Assembly: GCA_029204225.1 (NCBI GenBank)
Contig: CM055104.1
Span: 40,825,929-40,889,928, forward strand
DNA: 64,000 bases
Direction of reading: 5' to 3'
Origin: Diphasiastrum complanatum
Lineage: Eukaryota; Streptophyta; Lycopodiopsida; Lycopodiales; Lycopodiaceae
Part shown: in pieces, positions 1 through 12,200 of the stretch
Layout of the letters: each line of letters starts with the position of its first letter
Numbering within the stretch: position 1 is the first letter of the stretch
Notes under the pieces: generated by a model
Told to the model about the DNA's origin: nothing
Seen by the model: only the letters and a program-made list of their open reading frames with translations
Databases searched by the model: none
Position numbers and translations under genes: made by a program

Positions 1-199
1 AAATAAGATGTTTTTTAGTTTTCCAAAGAACCCTTGCGCTAGTTTCAAAATCATATCATGAGCTAGGCATGAAAAAGAAAGTAAAGATGATTGATGAAGT
101 GTCTTACTTGTCAAGCTATAAAAGCTGAGGTAAGCTGGTTGGGTTGTTGAACCCACCATAGATACTAGTTGGGAAGTGGAAGAGTATTTATGTGGATCA

Positions 200-1170
200 T
201 ATTATTCATCTTTCAATGATGAAGGAGGGATATGATGCCTTGTGGGTGATAGTTGATCGCCTTACGAAGATGGCTCATTTCGTTCTTGCAAAAATCCCGA
301 TCAAGGCTCTGGAGTTTTGGTGGATGTTTTTGTGGAAACTCTTTCTTGGTTGTATGGATTGCCACATGTGATCAAGATCAAAATTTTACTGGTAACTTTT
401 TGGAGTGCATTCTTCATATTGTTGGAGACAAGACTAATCATGAGTAGCGGGGACCACTTGGGGTCAGATGGATAGACTGAGTGGGTGAGTTAAGCTTTGT
501 GCTTTGTTGCTTAGAAACAAGCTGACTAAGAAAAGTATCTCGCAACCTTGGAGTTTGCTTACATTACGAGAAGCATTCAACCATCGAAATGAGTCCTTCT
601 ATGGCAATGCATGGATTTGAGTTGGGGGCTCCAATCTAGGTGGGTCTTCCTAATTGTTGGGCGGAATGTGCAAGGATATGCATATATGACATATATGAAA
701 GAAACCTTGTTGCTAGCCCAAGAAAACATGAAGCGAGCAAGGGATATGTGGATTAGCATAGAAGACCATTGGAAGTATACAAAGGCTTTTAAGGCTTTTT
801 ATATTGGTAATTGCTCAATTGTTATTGTGGACCTCAGGTGGTGATATAGAAAATGCTTATGAGCTCAAACTCCCTAGTTATCTTAAAGTTCCTCCAATTT
901 TTCATGTACATAAATTGAAACATTGCTTACATGATGAAGACAACCTTGTGCATGGTGTGGTTGAGTTGGAAGCGGTGGATCTTTAAAACCATGGATTAGA
1001 AAAAGTATGGGAAAGATGGGAACGACATGTGAGAAATCAAGTGATTCTTGAATACTTGGTCGCATGGAAGGAGTTAGCTCATGAAGACGTGACTTGAGAG
1101 ACAATAGATTCCATGAGAAGGGTTTTTTAAATTGTGTCATCAAGGATGATGCGTCTTGGGGGGGATGCAA
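200..1170 (+). mobile_element. decayed Ty3/gypsy chromovirus: integrase and chromodomain remnant
   Basis: Conceptual translation in shifting frames gives integrase-core words ([15 protein letters not shown] near 232-290, then a degraded FTGNF block near 385-400), the integrase C-terminal block YELKLPSYLKVPPIFHVHKL (about 860-920) and a chromodomain-like segment VILEYLVAWKE (about 1040-1075). Frameshifts and stops are frequent, so it is dead. The order integrase then chromodomain marks a gypsy chromovirus on the plus strand. A purine-rich tract (GGGGGGGATG) just before 1171 looks like the polypurine tract, so a 3' LTR probably begins at TGTTAAACCC. The 5' part lies outside the window or is lost. 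It probably lies in intron 1 of the pseudouridine synthase gene. Confidence 0.8.
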
Positions 1171-3245
1171 TGTTAAACCCTTTTGGGTTGACATGCCAAA
1201 TGACTGGTTTTAAGGTTATGGATCTTAGTGTTCAAAGATTGTTAACTGTGAAACCCTAATTTGCAATCAAAATTACGTCGATCAATAGGAGAGGGTTTAT
1301 TAGGTCACTTGAGGATGAATTTACATTTGAATTTGAACAAGGGAGGTGTCTTTTTGGAACCTTTTTAGGCTAGGATTTATAGGTACATGTGCACCTATTA
1401 TAGACCTCATTCAGATAGTGAGGAACAAGATGCTTCATGGGATAATCGGGCGATGAGTCTACCGATGCAGATTAGTGAGTGTTGAAGACCGAGAGGAGCT
1501 TGGTAGCTTCAAGTGTTAGTGTGGAAAGTTTTTCTTCTTCTCTTAACTCTGTTGGCAATTAGCTTACATAGTGGACCACCGCTTGTGTCATTTGTCATAG
1601 TCCTTCATCCAAATTAGGGAAGAGAGTCAGATACATCGGTCATTGGAGGCTTGTGGTTGGATAGTGAACAAGTCTCTTTTCTCAATATTGTGCTTCCACA
1701 TTATTCTAAACTTTTGCTATGGAAAACTAGTAAGGAATGATCTACCATGGGGTTGTCATAGATCACACCCAAGATGGAGTGGAAATCAGGCCTTGGGAGG
1801 TGCAAGAAAACCAAGTGATTGGTTGACTTCCAAAAATGGGTGGAAGTTTTCCAACATCTTGGAATCCAATGAAGTAAAATCGAACTTGTTTTTGATTCAA
1901 CTTTTTTCAAATTTTGGACAAGATTGTTCATGATTGATTTGTTTTTTTCTGATGACTTCAAATGAAGTGAAGGAGATTCTCAAAATTAGTGATGGCTTGA
2001 ATTGAATAAGTAGGCAAATGATAACTATACGAGGATGACATGGTTACTAGAATGATTTGACTACCTGTTGACGTTATAATGGTTACGTTTTCAATGGTGA
2101 GGGTGATGAAATTCTAGGTAACGCTATCAATGGTGTGATTGTTTGTGAACTTGATTGAAACCCGTTGGTAGATTAGCTCTATAAGAGTTTAATTGACTAG
2201 AGTGGGTCACTATCACAGATGAGGACGGGGAGAAACATGTGCCTCACATAAATGGTTTGGAGCCAGAGGACTCTAGTTGGATTTTTGGTCCTAATAGCCA
2301 ATTAGCCCTCAAAGTGGCCTAATTGGGTAGGTGGCGCTATTGTTTTTATGGCTCGATATAACAAATTGGGTTGGGGGAAGATGATGTGAGAAGGCATGGA
2401 TGGCATACAACGTTGCGAAGTACAACTGACGTGCTAAAACATCCATTTTTATCGTGATTGAACTAACAATTGCACAAACTTCGAGATAACTCCTTGAGTT
2501 TTTGGGGAATGCGATGGGGTGTATGTGTCAATTCCTAAGGACTTGTATGAAATCCTAGTCGGTAAGAGGTGGAGTTGATGAAGTTCAAGGTAGCATATGT
2601 AGTTTGCAATATTGCGCATTGTTGTGCACCCAATTCTAGCACAAATTTTATTCAAATTTGGAATGTGCTCTTGCTTGTATGGGGTATCTTGGAAAAAGTT
2701 TCAACATCCTTGGTTATCCAATGTGCTTATTTTGGCCCTTCTCACATTTTTTCATACTTTTGTTTCCTTTAACTTGGAATAATATAGGATTATTGCAACT
2801 CTTCTAGTTAAGAAAGGGAAAAGTTTTTAGATCTTGCAGTTATACACTAGCCAATGAATTTAAATTTGCTACATTGGCATTGATGGGTGGCAACCTAAGG
2901 TGTCCTTGATACACTCAACAATTTACATCTAAAATTGTAGAGCTGAATGCTAGAGCTACTCAGACCACTAACTTTTAAAACCAGTAAGGATGTGAGACGA
3001 AGTTGGTTATTTAAAATAAAACATGTAGTTAATTAGGATGTGACATTAATCATGATGTTATAAGTGTAGGACATTTTGAATGGTGGTTGAGCTTAGTGGA
3101 CTAATGTCTTTTCCTAACTAGGTTTTCAACTCCAACGATGTTGAAGCTACAAGAATGTCATTAGAACTCTCAATGTTTCTGTAGTGGATCAATTCTCAAC
3201 ACTTCAAGATATTTAGATCTTACTTACATGACATTTGGATATCAG
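1171..3245. other. gene-free stretch: probable old LTR, then unrecognised intronic DNA
   Basis: The left end probably starts with a degraded gypsy 3' LTR (TGTTAAACCC at 1171), whose right end I cannot place. No long open frame, RNA gene or clear repeat is visible in the rest. The expected N-terminal exon of the pseudouridine synthase, with a PYYFEF-type motif before the first recognisable exon, was looked for here and not found. Confidence 0.4.
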
Positions 3246-6200
3246 GTAAAGAAAAGATGGGCTGGAAAGACCGTTGTTGACCTTTTTGCGCATGAATTCA
3301 GGCAACGACCATTCGAGTACTATGTGAGTAAATCCAAATTATGTGTTGCATGTCTATTTTGTATGTGTATTCGTCATCTTATATAGTTGCACAAAGTAAT
3401 CACAATTATAGTACTTCAATGAAAGTGCACATAGAACCTTCATATTAAATAACACTTTCTTTGGAGAAGTTCAGGAAAATGAGCTAGCCTTTTTGATTTT
3501 GTGCGTCTCTCATTGCCATTGAAAACTACTTTGCAATGGTCCAAGATGATGTATTTTTAGCAATTATGATTTTTTTGACTTTATCAGACAAATATGTTTT
3601 CCTCGTGAGAGCTACTTCTTTGATAGCCTGGTTTTCCCTGACATGGTATAAATGAGCCGATTACTATATTACTTAGATATTTAACTCATGAGCTTGCATT
3701 GAGGCAAACTAGAATGATAAAATGCTCTAGAATTATTTTGAGAGTACAATAATCAAACTTGATAAATTTGGATTTTGGAATTCTATCACCACTCAAAATC
3801 ATAGTTGCAGCGCGATTCTGAATCGCGATTCCGATTCGCGATTCGGGATTTTCCCAGAATCGTGTAGAATCGTTTTTTTTTTTTTGAAATTTTTTCAGGC
3901 AATATGGGTATCAGATGAAAGCTCTGATCGAGGGGATTATGATTGTGTAGTTTGCCGACTATTTCGGGTGCGGAACACCAAAAAGTGTGTTTTCACTCGG
4001 GGAGTTGGAAGGCCAAATCATGAAGAGGCCTTACCGTCGGGGCGTTGGGGGGCGTTGGCCCCCAAACCCCTCACCGGGGGGCTATCGCCCCCCGGACCCC
4101 CCATTTCTCGGGGGGCTACCGCCCCCCGAACCCCCCGTTTCCCGGGGGGCTACTGCCCCCGAACCCCCTAGAGCTTCCTGCTATATAGACACTGTAGATA
4201 AAAATGCTACCGCCCCCTGTAGATAAAAATAGGGTCCAAATGCGTGCTGAGAAGGGCCCAATATTTATGCCCCCAACTGTATGTACATTGCACTCACATC
4301 TCCAGTGATCGATTGCAAAAGTGATCATCATCCATACAGTTGATAGTCCAAACTGTAGCATTAACATTTACTGAAAACCAGAGCAAATGACAACCGGATA
4401 GCTACTGAAAATAAGATCTGTTTGTGCCTCATCTACTGCACTTCTGAGAGGCAAAACACTTGTTTGACCATTGATCCCCTAAAAAAATTTCAGCCATAAG
4501 CTATTTTCCAATTTTTTTTTTATTTTTTTTAATCTAGGTTCGAAACAGAAATTTTTTTAGGGTTTTTTTTTTCTTTTCGTGAAAAGGCTTGGACCCTCTC
4601 TTGCCCTCCTAGTCCTACGTGATGCAGCAGCTCAAGTGGTAGGCCTTGTGCAGTGCACACAAGGAATCAGGATTTAGGATCGACATCGATGATTGGACAA
4701 GGGTTAGAAACTTGTAACTTACAAATTACAATTTACAATCTACAAAATACTAATATAAAGCAGTGAATCGGAAACCGGGAATCGGGATTCAAAATCAACC
4801 TGCAGTCGCTAAGACCTCGTGATGGAGTATAGCATATGCATCCTCCTCATCTTGTGATCTTGGCAAGTCTGGAACCCATGCCACACGATTTCATTGGGAT
4901 TAACCTATAGAATTAAAGTGTTAATAGTTAAACCAAGATCTCGATTCTCAGTAAATGATCTGAAACAAAATAGAAAACTTAAATGTTGACGTCTAAAGGT
5001 TCTTAGTCTAGACTCTAGACAGATCATGGTATGTGAGAGGACGCGGGTGGCAAGCCTTTGCAACTTGGGAGCATCATTCCGAACAAAATTCATTCGAATG
5101 GTTTATTAATTGTTGTGGATGCAACATCCTTTGAGTTTGTTTTGTCATATGGGTTCTTTCATAGATTTTAGCAGTTAGAATTTAGGAGTTACTAGACAAA
5201 TAAAGACCAAAACAGACTACGATTAAGACTTTCATGTTTCAAAAGTTTGATAAGGTGTAGAAGTGTTGTTGCTGTTGTATAATTGCGGTCTCCGCTTCTA
5301 TGCTTTTTTGTTTGTGAACGGTATGCATATTGAAATTCTCACCTATTTGTGAAGATCCTTACCTGGACAGTCTCAAATCTTTGGCTGTTACCTTGATGTA
5401 CTATCCGCTTGTACTCAATCTGGTTCAGACCTTGTTATCGCTACACTGTATGTCTTTTAGTCATTATGACAATGCACTTGATTGGTTGCTGTGTCAGGTA
5501 AAGGCAGTTGATTGTGGACGAATATGTGTGGATGGCCAGAAGGTTGATAAGGATTATGTTGTTCATTCTTCTCAATGTTTGAGCCACTTTGTTCATAGGT
5601 AGTTGTTTTTTCTTTTTCTTTTCTAGTAAAGTTTTGAGTTTGATATTTTCTTCAGTTTTGGAATATCTCTGTTTTCTCACCAGCATTTCAATTTGTTTTG
5701 GAGTCTAAATGATTTGCCAATTTAAGGCTTCTTATGTGCACTTTCTTTACTTGCATGGTGGGGAACAAACTGTTTGCATTATCCTGATAAAGCTTGAAAA
5801 AGCATGTTCAAATTTCTGTTTTTTTGTATCAGTATGTTTTTGAAGTTTGAGGGAGTTGTGGTACCTTATCATGTTGTTGTTGAAATCGTACACTTATTCT
5901 TTCTATACGAACTTGTTGAGCCAGACATGAGCCGCCTGTTGCTGCTGGTTCGGTGACTGTCTTGGACGAAACTGATGATGTCATCACTGTATGCAAGCCA
6001 CCTTCTATCCCAGTAAGTAACCTAACGTTTTCATAAGAGTAACCGTAATTCCAAGACAGTATAGAAAATTGGTGTTGCTGGTATTGTGTTATGAGAATAA
6101 TAAGTTATGTCTTCAAAATTCATGTCATAGTGCATTTTCTGTGTTTTTCCAAGGACCGAAGAGCAAATTTTTCATGTAGTGAACCACTTTCTTCATGAGG

Positions 6201-9200
6201 AAATGATTTTGATCTGGCTTTTCGCCACAACCTTAAAAGTGCAACGGTTTTTAGATATCTTGCAGCATAATATGGCTGCATTGAAGATAAATGAGAGAGA
6301 CTTGAGAAGGATGCTCACAGTTATTGAAAGGTTGACTTTTTTTTGTTTGGTATTTTAACAGTAGTTTTTCTAGTCCGTTTCAAGGCCTGAAAGGATGTGT
6401 ATGATAAACCAAGTTTGACCCTCAGTTTATGTTGTTTGTTTCTCGAATCTATTTCATAAGAATATACTGATCAAAAGTGATGCTGGGACTGGAAATGTGG
6501 GCTGGGAAAATACCTAAAGAGGGAGTGGCCTGGAGAGTTGCTGTCAAGGAGAGGGACTTGCAGAAAGGAGCACTGGGAAGCGGCCTTGGAGGTGGAGTGA
6601 GAGAGTTAATGTGATCTGGTGAAGGACACAGAATGGTAGCAGGTACAGTGAAAGGGTAAAATATCACGGAGAGGGACAGTTGGAACCTTGTGAGTAGCCA
6701 GAAATTCAAATGAGAGCTGATGACATAAGAGGGGAACTGAGTAGAAGCTGGAAGGAGGGTAAATCCAAGTAGGACCTGGGGACAGAAGGGAATGGAGTGC
6801 GAAAAAGAGCAGGAAGCGAATGGCAGTTGAAGGGATCACCATTCTTAGTTCAGGAGCCCCAAAGGGCAGGGAGGCTTGAGGAAGGATCCTGAAGTTTTTC
6901 TATTTTTCCCTCAAAATTTTCAAAGAATGTTATGCCATAAGTGTGGAACATTCTAATTGCCTCACTCCTTACTTCCAATATTTAGTAGTGAAATTCAATT
7001 TTACCATGGTTTAAAAATGATAAAACAAGCCCATTCTCTCCAAAGTGCTAACATTGAGACAGCACTGAACTAGATGGTTATAGTGGTTGAATGACAGTCC
7101 TAGTAGGTAGTGTGAGCTTTAAATTGATTTTGAAAGAGATCGTTTAACTGGTGTAGCAATACTCCTCCGAAACCACTTCTTTGCTAGACTCTAATGTTTC
7201 GTTGGTCTAGACTACAGGACATTCCTCTGTGACCTTATAGTTTCTGTAACAAAGTAGAAGTTATTGCATGCACATTGACAGGTTACCAGAAAATCTAGTT
7301 ACACAGCTAGCTTCTGTTGCAAAGGGTGCATGTATATAGCAACTGCTTTCAGCTTAGCATAGCAAGGGCACAGTCAAAGTATAGCAAGCTGTAACAAGTA
7401 GCCATGCAATGCTTTCTTCAATGCATGAAATGCCTGAGGTAGTGATGGCCTTTGTTTTGTTGTAAGCATGGGCTGGAACTTCTGTCGTCTGGCAGTCATT
7501 CTGGACTGGGGCATCGCTATTCTGTTATTTTTTGTTATAATGTACAAATTCCAGCATGTTATATTGCACGACGTGGTCACTTTAGTGGTTAAAACTACCA
7601 AGTGATGTTACTGTCTTTTGCATAGGCCTGTCTGCAAACGGCTTCTTCTTGTAATGGGAAAACTTTTTGAAAAACATGATGTTTAATAGAATCTGCATGT
7701 GGGACAAGAAGTTGTTGTGGAGCTCTAAATACTGTCCAGGCTTTTGTTGCCACATTGGCATGTAGACAATATGTAAGCATAAGCAAGCTCGTATTAAGTT
7801 TCATATGATGTCGTTCGTATTCCATTCAACACACGATTCACAATTTTGTTTCACATGCAGGTTCATCCTTGTGGACAATACCGCAAAAATACTGTTCTTG
7901 GTATTCTGCAGGCAGAACATAAGACTGGTCATCTTTTTCGTATCCTTCCCACAGAAAAACTGGTTCTTCTGCAATGAATGCATATGTCAGTGCGATCCTT
8001 GACATGTGAGTTGCTGTTTGTTAGCAATACATAGACTCGATCGACTAGTTTCTGGGCTTCTCATCTTGGCTAAGAATGCCGCAACAGCGGATTGCTTTCG
8101 TAAAGAGGTATTAAGAATTGATGTCTAGTTATAGCGGGCGTAACTTCCTGCCTTTCCTTATGTTTGACGGTTTGGCACCTTCACAGTAGCTCTTGGAAGG
8201 CAATCGCCTAAAGGCAATTGAAGGAGTCACAAAAACATATTATGTTAGGCCTTTTTAGACTTACTCCTTTTTCTTGGTTTGACACATTCAAAACTCAGCC
8301 AATTCAGATAAGTTAGCATAGCAGACTTTAAGGAAGGTTCGAGGTTGATGCATGTTTTTTCCTTCTCAAAGGCATTCTAGCTGATCATTATCTCTTTGCT
8401 AGTAGATTGAAGATTGCTCTATCCAGAAGGAGTATCTTGCCAAAGTTCAAGGTGTCTTCCCTCCAGATGAGGTAGTCTTCTGACATTTCACATTATGTTG
8501 ATGTTTGATTTAGTTTGTAAATTTTAGCTAGCAGAGAAGACGGGGAGATGGTTTTATAAAGTTTTTTAATTCTATAAATGAGCCAACTGACCAGTCGCAG
8601 AATTTGATGTTGTGTGTTAGAGACTGTGGATACTCTACAAATATCCAAAGGCTCTACCGAGAAAATGCTACTATTAGCTGGACTACTTATATTATTTCCT
8701 CCTTTACAAGTTATCAGAAGTTACTGGCATTGAAAATAACTTCAAAGAAGATTTTTTTAAATATTGGTGGCTTAAAGAGTAAAGCCAGCTTATGAGAGCC
8801 ACTCAATCAATTAGTCAAGCATTCATGAAAATACCCATTCATCATGCATGCCAATTATGTATTCTTAGGAACTTTTCACAACCTGACACCATGCGTACTT
8901 TTAATCTTACAACAGGTATACACAATGTATACACTTACTGCCCATTATATCAATTATCGATGTTTCTCATCAGCTTACGTAGCCCAGAAGAAGGTTAGAT
9001 ATATACAGAAAACTAGGGCTCACTTCAAATTAGGTTTGTACTTCTTTGATATTGCTAGTCTATAGCATTCGTCAAAGACAAATCATTGTGCAAAGAGAGA
9101 CAATATTGCATCATATAAAAAATGGCTATCTGTATGCTTATTCAGACCAAACTACATAGTTTTAATTTGTTACTTGCAATTAGATTTGGTTATCTAATAT

Positions 9201-12200
9201 TCCATTTTAAGGTACAAATGTGTAACTAGACTATATAAGGAGGGGTTATTCCAACTATGGTGAGTCAATTGGTCTCCACACTAGTCTTACTAAGGAGCTA
9301 GCTCAGTATACGATTATCTTTCCAGGTAAGGGCTTTTCCTTGAGGGAAACATCCCTGTGTATTGTACCATAAGTGATGACACATGCACTCAGGGGCCAAT
9401 TTTTCTCTTAGTTACCCAGTGAGGCTTTAAGCACAGATGCTTCAAAATCATAAGTACAGCAAACACTGAAATTTGGAACCATAATAGTTGTCAAACATTT
9501 TTCATAACATCTCTCAAAATTCTTCTCCAACTCTTTTTTTCCTTAACGGGCATGTTCATGCAACTACCTATGAAGTGACAGCATTTCATTGCTTCAATAA
9601 GCATGAACAACATTGGACAATTTAGATTCACGTTGAGGTTTTTCATAATTACGGCCTCAGTTTGTGTTGGAACTTGCAATCACTTGGCTTGCAGTGATTA
9701 TTGTCTTCATTAGTGTCAGAAGTGTACCCTGTATGGAAATTGGAGATGCATTTATTTACACAAGATACAAGTGTACAATGGTAAATGGGCTTCATAGCAT
9801 AATTCTAGGAAACGATTTCCACCCAGGATATGCAGACCCCCACGAAATGGGAAATGGGAAACGAGAAACAGGATATGGGAAACAACATGTCCTCACATTG
9901 TCGTAAAAGTTTGCCAGAAGATAACATTTGACTAAAATATTAAATCTCAAATTTTCTTTATCTATTACGTACTTGTAATATTTTCAAACAAATAATCATT
10001 ACTGTTTTCTTACAGGTTACTAATGAACCTAATTTGAATGACATGTACACATGAATTTCAATAAGAAGGGAATAGGAATAGGAATTGTAGGGCAACGATG
10101 AGCAGAGAATTGCAATCCAGGACCCCTATTGATTTGGTTCTCAGTAGTGCTGTTCCTTTTCTGGTAGGCTGTTTTTCAGCAGGGTCGAGTTATGGGAAAT
10201 GAGTTTCCCACATGTAGTTTTTTAGGTTTTGTTTTGGGAAATGATTGTGGAAATGTGTTTCCCAGTTGGAGAAATGGCATTTCCCAATATCATTTCTCCA
10301 CACTCGTTTCCCATAAAAAACCTGGGAAATGTCGTTTCCCAAAACTATGCTTCGTAGTCATATGGTTTTGAGCCATGGGTGTTATCAAATGTAATATAAC
10401 AAACATGAAATAGACGTTTTTTTCCCTAAAAGGCCCCTTGCACACTTGCAATGGCTATTATAATTTCAACAATCTCAACTATGTCTTCAAATGTTTCAAA
10501 AATCTCTCTAGATAGTGCCTTAGTGAATGTAACCTATATGTTTTACAGTACTAAAGCTGTATCTGCCTTTGAAAAAATGCCGATCCACTTCAGCACACTT
10601 TGTTTGTGCATGGAATATGCTTCAAGTATAAGAGCCCAGACCATTAAGTTAAATCTTTTAGGTAACTCCTAGTGTTATCATTGCTGTTCGTGCTCATGAG
10701 GTTGATGATGCTGATGGAGCTATGTCCTAAGTTATCGCCTTGTTATATTGGGCCTTTCTGTATTGTAAAGAAATTCAATCGAAATGCCCAATCAAAATGC
10801 CTATCGACTAGACCTTCCTCAAGGAATCAAAATTCACCCCTTCTTCCACATAAGTTGTTTAAGAAAATGACTCTGTGGAAAGGATGAATTGATTCTATGG
10901 GATAGACTAGTCCAATTAGAGGATATATCAACCTTCTTACCTTTTGAACCTCAGGCCATTGTTGATGAACGTCAACGTGGGCTCAAACACTTGCAGGTGA
11001 CTGAGTACTTGGTTCATTGGAAAGGTAGATCCGATGACGAGGATACTTGGGAAAAGGAGCGGGGCCTTAGATTGAGGTTCCCAAATTTCCTACCTTAGAA
11101 GAAAAGGCTTTTAAGGGGAGGGAATGTTAGGGACCCAACCATTTGGGTCCCAAACCCTAACTTGAAACTGGACGTTGGACTAGGCCTATTGACTTGACCA
11201 ATGACTCATGCATGGACATGCGTGGACTGCATGTATGCCACTTGTCGTAATCAGGGATGTGTCCTTGGCTTGGAGACTTCTACCTTGGAAGTATACAAGG
11301 GGAGGAGATCTCAGTTACCATTCATCCTATATACCTAGGAGAAGGTGGATGGTAGAGCGCTTGTGTATAGCCAGGATGAGAGCTAGCCAGGGGTGGGTGA
11401 AGGCTAATGGCCTTGGCGGTAGGGGACGCTGTTAGGGTTGGAGGTCGGATCCTACTTGTTATTAGGACGTGGGCCAGGGCATGGAGGGTGGATTTGGATA
11501 AGATCCTATGGCGGGGTGGATCATGTGTGTTATGTTTCATAAGGTGATCGGCACTTGGCGGTTTACGATTGAGAAGGATTGTGACACGGGTACACAATTT
11601 ATAATGCTTTCTAATATGCATTGTCCTAGAATCTTTTGGAATTCTAAGATATACCCAATCATTAACTTTAAAAGCTCTGGGAGATCTCCTAAGATTAGCA
11701 TAGTGCTTAGCTCTACCTTGAGCACACTACAGATACTTTCACGTGCTAATTGCAACATTTCTTGCATTTCATGCAGGAAATCAGTAACTTTCTAAATCTT
11801 AATAGATTTTGTTTCCACATTAATCGGAGATCTAGGTTGAAAACTCTTACATAAGCATAAACAGACTATAAACTGTAGTAGAATGTTTTCTTCTATATAA
11901 TAAGCAAACTCAATTGAAGGAATATAATCCTTCTCCCAATGAGACTGCCTGTGAGACACATATGTTCTCAACATATCCTCCATAGTCTAATTAGTTCTTA
12001 TGGAATACTGCTGACCAAAAGTGACCTGTAATAAATCTGAAGCGTTTGCAGTTGGCTTAACTAGTATGAATATGGCTAACTTAGTTAACCTATCCACAAC
12101 TACCCAAATAGAATCATTTTGTTGTTGGGTTTTTAGATGTCCAACTACAAATTCCACATATATGCTTTCCCACCTCTTTTGAGGGATATTTAAGGGATGC

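Noticed and set aside
1200-3245. First exon of the pseudouridine synthase
   Set aside because: I searched for the expected PYYFEF-type N-terminal segment ending in a GT donor and did not find it; it is probably beyond the left edge.
3884-4226. Gly/Pro-rich frames in the GC-rich repeat block
   Set aside because: They follow the tandem repeat and are open in several frames, as expected for a GC-rich array.
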